From contig MOWL01000023.1 of assembly GCA_002110485.1 (NCBI GenBank), positions 682,001 to 746,000 on the forward strand: a stretch of 64,000 nucleotides of DNA, in the 5' to 3' direction. Made by a program: the position numbers and the translations under genes. The DNA is from Emergomyces orientalis (taxonomy: Eukaryota > Ascomycota > Eurotiomycetes > Onygenales > Ajellomycetaceae). The notes beneath the pieces are model-generated. The model was not told the origin of the DNA. It did not search any database and saw only the letters and a program-made list of their open reading frames with translations. Shown here in pieces: positions 58,749 through 64,000 of this stretch (positions within the stretch are counted from its first letter, which is position 1; each line of letters opens with the position of its first letter).

Positions 58749-61700
58749 AACACAAAATGGTCACCTTTGTACATGGCCTACTCAGGCCCGCGGTATTCTG
58801 GAGCGGACCATTTAGAAAAGAAGGAAGATGGCGGAGTGTTGAAAACGAAATGTATTGGAGGATCAACCATTAACTTATGATACATGAGCGAAGTCGCTAT
58901 AGACCTGGGGTACTTCACGTCAACTAGGGGATTGACTGGTCGTCAATAATGCTGGCCTCGGAGGGCCTGGAATTTCAAGCAAAGTGCAAGTTCCCTGTTT
59001 CACACGCACAGCCGCGTCCTACGTATACTGTTGCGCTTCGAGCCACGTTTTCACTGGTCTACAAAACATTTTGTCGCGGGGGTCAAGATTTAATTAATAA
59101 GGCGGAAGGTTCTCCATAATTTTGTGTGGCTATGGAGTCATTTTCGGTTGCTCTTAATCCTTTTTCTTTTTTCTTTGGGACGTGGTACTACGCTGAGTTC
59201 GGATGAGGCGAATACACCACTTAATTTTAGATTTTTTCGATAAATTTACTCATCTCAAGTTAGGAATTTAAAATTATCCATCCTTTCCGCCTGCTTGTTT
59301 CGCTATTAGCTATCACGCAATTTACACCACAATTGATATCGCATCCCCCCTGGCTATCATTCCCTGCAGAGGAAGAAACCCCACCCCCCTCCCAAAAAAA
59401 AAACCTCTGGGCAGTATTAAACTGTGTGTGATTTACCAAGTAGCTTTCTCCTTCACCTTCTAATTTGATTTTCAAAGAATACCCGGAAGTACTGAGGAGA
59501 ATCAATCGGGTTAAACGGATAGTATGGATAGCTGGGAAAACATCGTATGCATGGCTTTTCGTCTGTCAAAACCTGGCAGGATTATTACCTTTTCCCGCAG
59601 CTATCACACTTATCCCATGCCATGTTAACTAACCCCCTTACTTCCTGATGTCACTGGTTTGCCTGATCTCATCCCCCGGCTCATGGGCCCCAATTTTTTC
59701 CTATATCGCACAGCTATGTAATGTACGTGCAGAATATCACGAAAAATGTAGAGAATATTTTAGCCACTTCTTATCAATTTACCTAACATTCATACATATT
59801 AGCAACGCGGACAGCAAGTCTAGTAATATTACACTGTTTCTTGGGCCCAGATGTTTGCAGGAAGGTGAGCAGATTCATCAGACACGTCAGTTACATCGCT
59901 TGGGCGGATGTACAATTTTATTTCTGTTTGTGTGGCTATTTTCTCCTTTAAAAAGCAGTAGCTACACGGCACAAGGTAAGGGGGATGTAGCGGGCATTTG
60001 CCAGTGATTTCCCGTGACGAAGTTAGTGACACCTGCGTTTACTGGAAAAGACAGAATTCGGAACATGTTGATATGTCGGTTGCCGCGATCTGCGAGCGCA
60101 AGGCGGACGGGGCGCCTTTCCTCTGCGTTAACGGGGGCTTCTGGAGTTCGCTTGGCTTGCCGCTTGTTCTTCATTCAAGTAGCCGGTATTAACTCAGCGG
60201 TAGTTTGGATAGCATGGTGAATCCTGGTGGTACTGTCATACCCTGGACGTGGTCATGATGAAAGATAGGAGAGGGGAAAAGGGGAAAAGGGGAATGGTGG
60301 TGTGGAACAAGAGCTGAGGCTAGCATCGGCTCTGCATGAGGTTGGGTTTGAAAGGGACTGGATTGAAGTATAGGGATATTGATAGGCAGCTTGGTAGCCC
60401 TTGACTTTCCATATGTAGTTATGAACTTATTCAGGCGGGATTCCATGGAAACTAAAACTTGTGCTTGTGGTTGCATTACTCGGTCCGTATCTGGGTAGGT
60501 ACAATAACCACGCAAAATCGCTGGGCAGGCCTCAGGGAAACCCACTTCAGAAACGTTACAACTTGCGGAACGCACCTATAATCCAAGTCGGATGGATTTA
60601 TGACAGGGTCGGCGTAGGCACACATTTTCTTTTGCTTGAGTTCAGGAGGCTGGCCACTCACCAAGTCTGGGATATGAATATGCCCTAGTCAGCTACCTCC
60701 GCGTCACGTACGAGTCACTTGCAGCGCATTGAAGCAACGTGTAAACACCGGGGCCTTGTTGCATTCGGACCAAGTCTGAAAAGGGTCAAGTTTATGAAAT
60801 TTTTTCAGAATCTTCCATCCCTCACGATTCTGGTGTGCGGAGCGCGGAGTGTGGAGTAACTTGTTACGTGGTGCCATTTACGCGACCGTGCCTGTCACAA
60901 ACCTTTGCAAAACCAAAAGAAGATTACGAGAATCTCTCGCATCAGCTGAACCCCAAAACAGGGCAATTTGTTTGACAAGTTTCAAATCCCCATCGGAAAA
61001 TATGTGGATATGACAGTTTTTTTGTTTTCAAATCGTCAACAGTGGCGGCTTTGTTCCCAGTGAGCTGAGCTGCATTCTGGATGCGTCGCGTTGTGGCAAG
61101 TAGATCCTATCAATCCATCACGTGATATATATATATAGCTTGGCACAGGCGAATAAGCACTTATTCGCCCTGACGAGAACTCTGTTCTGATATTCATGGG
61201 GCGAGGTCGGATTTGCCTAATGAGTATCCCTCGAGTCCGATTTTGTGTGTGGCGGGTCTCGACCTTCACCACCGCGGCATACACGATGCGATTGGTACAT
61301 TTGACTCCCCAATAGGAATGCTCAGGAAGAGTCCCAACCATCAAACGGGATCAAGCTATTCAACGGCTCAAGTGGTGTGGAATTTCAGCTCATTGACATA
61401 TTGCCCGTGTTTTGCGTTATATCCATATTCCCCGCCCACCCGCCTGCTGCCTAGGCAAGTAGGCAAAATGACTCAGAAGAAACTACAGATGGCACCTCGA
61501 AACGGAGATCTGATGAGGGTCTGGCATCTGGGGCACGTCTGGGCATAGATCAGACACGGCCATGGGTTTGTGCTATTCGACAAAAAAGAGAATAAGAACC
61601 CACAATGAGTCTTTGGGCCGTGCTCCAGTACTAAGCTCATACGTCGTTCAATTGGAAGCTGGGACGGGAAAAGGCCAGCCTCCAGAGCTGATCCCAAGAA

Positions 61701-63021
61701 TTAATTGCCTTGCATCTGATCCTTTGCGCCAAGCAACTATTGTGAGCAAATTTGGGTTGAAACATGCAGCAATAGAGCAGCCCTTGGCTCCAAAACCTTG
61801 GGAAACAAGCAGCTTTGTAATAATAACAATAGCGGTATGGTATATGGGTGTCACAGCGACGGGTCGATTAAAAATGCGATAGGTTGCCTGGAATACTAAC
61901 TCTGCAATCCCTCCTAGACCTAGTCAATATTAGAACTGTGGAAAGGTATGCTGGGCAGCATCCATGGCTAGACCTTGTTGCCTTGTAATGGGAGTCCTAG
62001 CGCTAAACGCCCGAGCGTTTTCAGGATATTTATATGGTCTCCAGGCAATAATAGCACAAGTTTGAAATATCGCAGGATTCGGAGAAGTAAGGATGGATCC
62101 AAGACTTGTGACGTTGGTCTAAAATTGACATCTGTCAGAGTTACAGGAAATGTTGGACAAAGCATGTGGAATTCAAGGATTGAAAACTGTAAATTTTTAA
62201 ACCGGGCCATGGACACATTTATCAAGCACACCACAAAAAAGCACTAGAAACATCGGACCCGGGAGAAATTCTTCGTGGGGACCACCGAGCCAACTCGGGG
62301 CTCTCCGAAATAGGCAAGATATTTCGAAATGGGTTCAATTTTGAAACGGACGATAACGTGCCCGAATTCGTCACCTAAAGACGCCAATAACTTGCCCGGC
62401 ATAAACTTGAATAGCTATCTAAACCTTTTGGGCGCGGAGACAGTATGAAAATCTTATAATGGGGTATTCCTGGACGATTGGGAGTCGCTACTATCTCATC
62501 TCACTCACCAAAGCAGGAGCAAGAGTAACGTTCTTCGTACTGGCAGCATGGTTCATAACGAGGATGAGCATCTCTTACCCAGCCTTGAAAATCGCTGACG
62601 CCGTTGAGGAGTGGTGGTATACTAACAAAAGGTAATGGTGAAGTTTATCGATTATCTGATCCCGTAGTAGAGGACATCACAGTGCTGGCTGCTCAGTAAT
62701 TCCTTATGCCCTCCAGTAGCATCGCTGTCGTTGTGGCGGCGGTGGAGGTGACTGAGTATGGTTGTAGTTGGCGATTCGGTTTGAGTAAGGCTGTAGCTCC
62801 GCCTGCGCAATGACGCCAAGCAGCGACGGGAAGCTTATATTTAGTTCCAAAGGACACTGTGGCTGCTTGAGAGGCTTCGGGAGAACCGCAACCCGCAGAA
62901 ACCTTGGAATCAATCACCAATTGCTCACCACATTCTGCGCACGCAGGCTAGTTGAATGAGTGAGCAATTGGATTTCTTTTCACTCGTGTCTTGGTCTGCT
63001 TGAGCAAGAACGAATCAAGCC
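58749..63021. other. 4.3-kb spacer upstream of ALG5
   Basis: No gene is supported. An AT dinucleotide run is at about 61126-61138. Frames with a weak coding look are 60189-60476 (-), Pro/His-rich, and 61562-61882 (+), which has an ATG and a hydrophobic end (SFVIITIAVWYMGV); neither matches a known domain. Confidence 0.45.
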
Positions 63022-63972
63022 ATGGTGGACCTCAAAGCTCTGAGCGAGATATGCGCCGAATGCATAGAGCGAGCCAGCAATATTCCCCCCTTGCTGTGGT
63101 TAATATTACTGCTATCTACCTTTGCAGGTGCCATTCTTTTTGTAGGTTTAACGCCGATTGATTGCATGCCATCTATTTTACTCAATTAACCAAATTCCTT
63201 CCAGGGATATACTCTACTCTTCCTTGTAGCGCCACGTCCCCGTTCTCCGTTGCCCCAGGAGAAAAGATACAAAACTATTTCAGAAACTGGATCAATTACG
63301 GAACCCCGGTTGCTGCCCTGTTGGCAAGATAGCCTAGGAGACCCTGCAACAGAAATGGAAAAAGCGGAGTTGTTTATGTCCGTCGTGGTGCCCGCATACA
63401 ATGAAGAGGATCGGCTGGGAGGGATGCTGGAAGAGGCTGTGAATTATCTCGAGAAGACGTACGGGACGCTTGCGGAACTTCAGCAGGATGGAGCTCTGCA
63501 TAAACAAGGTATGAAATCGGAAGGAACTCGCCGTCGTAAACTCGACGAAAACGCAAATGGAAACACGGGCACACCATTAAAGGGATGGGAAATCCTGGTC
63601 GTATCAGATGGTTCCACGGATAGGACCGTAGAAGTCGCGTTGGCGTTTGCTAGAGATCATCAACTTTCCCTACACCCCAAGAGCCATGCAGGACCATGGA
63701 CAATGGCCTCAACTGGGGAAGGCGTACATATCCCTCCTGGGACAATTCGAGTTATCACCCTAGCGCAGAATAGAGGGAAGGGGGGCGCCGTCATGCATGG
63801 TATGAGGCATGTACGAGGACAATATGTAATATTCGCCGATGCGGATGGTGCTAGTCGATTCGACGACCTCGGAAAGTTAGTATCAGCTTGTCAGCAGATC
63901 GAAGATGGGTCGTCCCGAGGCCTTGCAGTCGGATCCAGAGCACATCTAGTCGGCAGCGAAGCCGTGGTTAAG
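63022..63972 (+). CDS. ALG5: Dolichyl-phosphate beta-glucosyltransferase Alg5 (5' part, cut by window end)
   Basis: Exons 63022-63141 and 63205-63972 with a 63-nt phase-0 intron whose GTAGGT donor was preferred over an earlier GTGCCA because only it keeps the frame; 296 residues are present. A GTATAG donor at 63973 marks the start of the next intron and the gene continues beyond the window. Seen: one N-terminal membrane helix (PLLWLILLLSTFAGAILFGY and onward), the GT2 fold with SVVVPAYNEEDRLGGML, the nucleotide-binding VVSDGSTDRT, and the catalytic AQNRGKGGAVMHGM and FADADGASRFDDL. Known: Alg5 transfers glucose from UDP-glucose to dolichyl phosphate on the cytosolic face of the ER, making the donor for the last three glucoses of the N-glycan precursor. 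An insertion of about 40 residues after the first motif (KSEGTRRRKLDENANGN) is low in complexity. Confidence 0.93.
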
Positions 63973-64000
63973 GTATAGTACACATGTACACCACACACAC

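Noticed and set aside
1..64000. tRNA genes, rRNA and CRISPR arrays
   Set aside because: I looked for B-box-like GGTTCRANTC patterns and regular spaced repeats and found none convincing. A covariance-model scan would be needed to exclude tRNAs.

Overview
The window reads as nuclear DNA of a filamentous ascomycete. Genes are split by short GT-AG introns (mostly 57-320 nt) with CTAAC/CTGAC-like branch points, spacers are kilobases long, and the gene set is typical of Eurotiomycetes. Overall resemblance suggests Onygenales (Histoplasma/Blastomyces/Emmonsia relatives), but this is an impression and was not tested by any search. I reconstructed exon structures by hand from reading frame, splice sites and phase. 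I saw no tRNA, rRNA, CRISPR array or intact transposon.

Layout. 72-1166 (-) SAM35, mitochondrial beta-barrel assembly. 2602-4506 (+) a MAC1/CUF1-type copper-fist regulator. 6748-11376 (+) URB2, 60S ribosome biogenesis. 11834-12602 (-) a disrupted unknown gene. 12856-14898 (+) an NCS1 nucleobase/allantoin-type permease. 15867-16901 (+) a PhzF-fold protein. 17763-20591 (+) a single-exon cellular reverse transcriptase of the rvt type. 21307-22102 (-) a BTB/POZ remnant. 23236-25034 (-) RIT1, the initiator-tRNA modifier. 25547-27145 (+) a disrupted unknown gene holding a 461-bp stretch with no CpG at all. 30505-31408 (+) a HAD hydrolase. 32513-36637 (-) a large DUF3433 membrane protein. 37678-39076 (+) and 39634-40711 (-) two convergent Nudix hydrolases, ADP-ribose type and ADP-sugar type. 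42483-44917 (+) a RING-HC protein. 44918-56119, 11 kb without a confident gene. 56120-58748 (+) an EST1/SMG7-type protein. 58749-63021, a second empty stretch. 63022 to the end (+) the 5' part of ALG5.

Most genes are unrelated housekeeping functions in mixed orientation, so there is no evident biosynthetic cluster. Functional echoes are the Nudix pair (both predicted to hydrolyse ADP-linked sugars) and three nucleic-acid-related genes (the RT-like gene, RIT1 and the EST1-type gene), which are too far apart to argue for co-regulation.

The most unusual items are the intact domesticated reverse transcriptase, the sharply bounded CpG desert inside a broken gene (with a stop of the kind CpG decay produces), and a second broken gene beside the permease whose coding signal jumps between frames.
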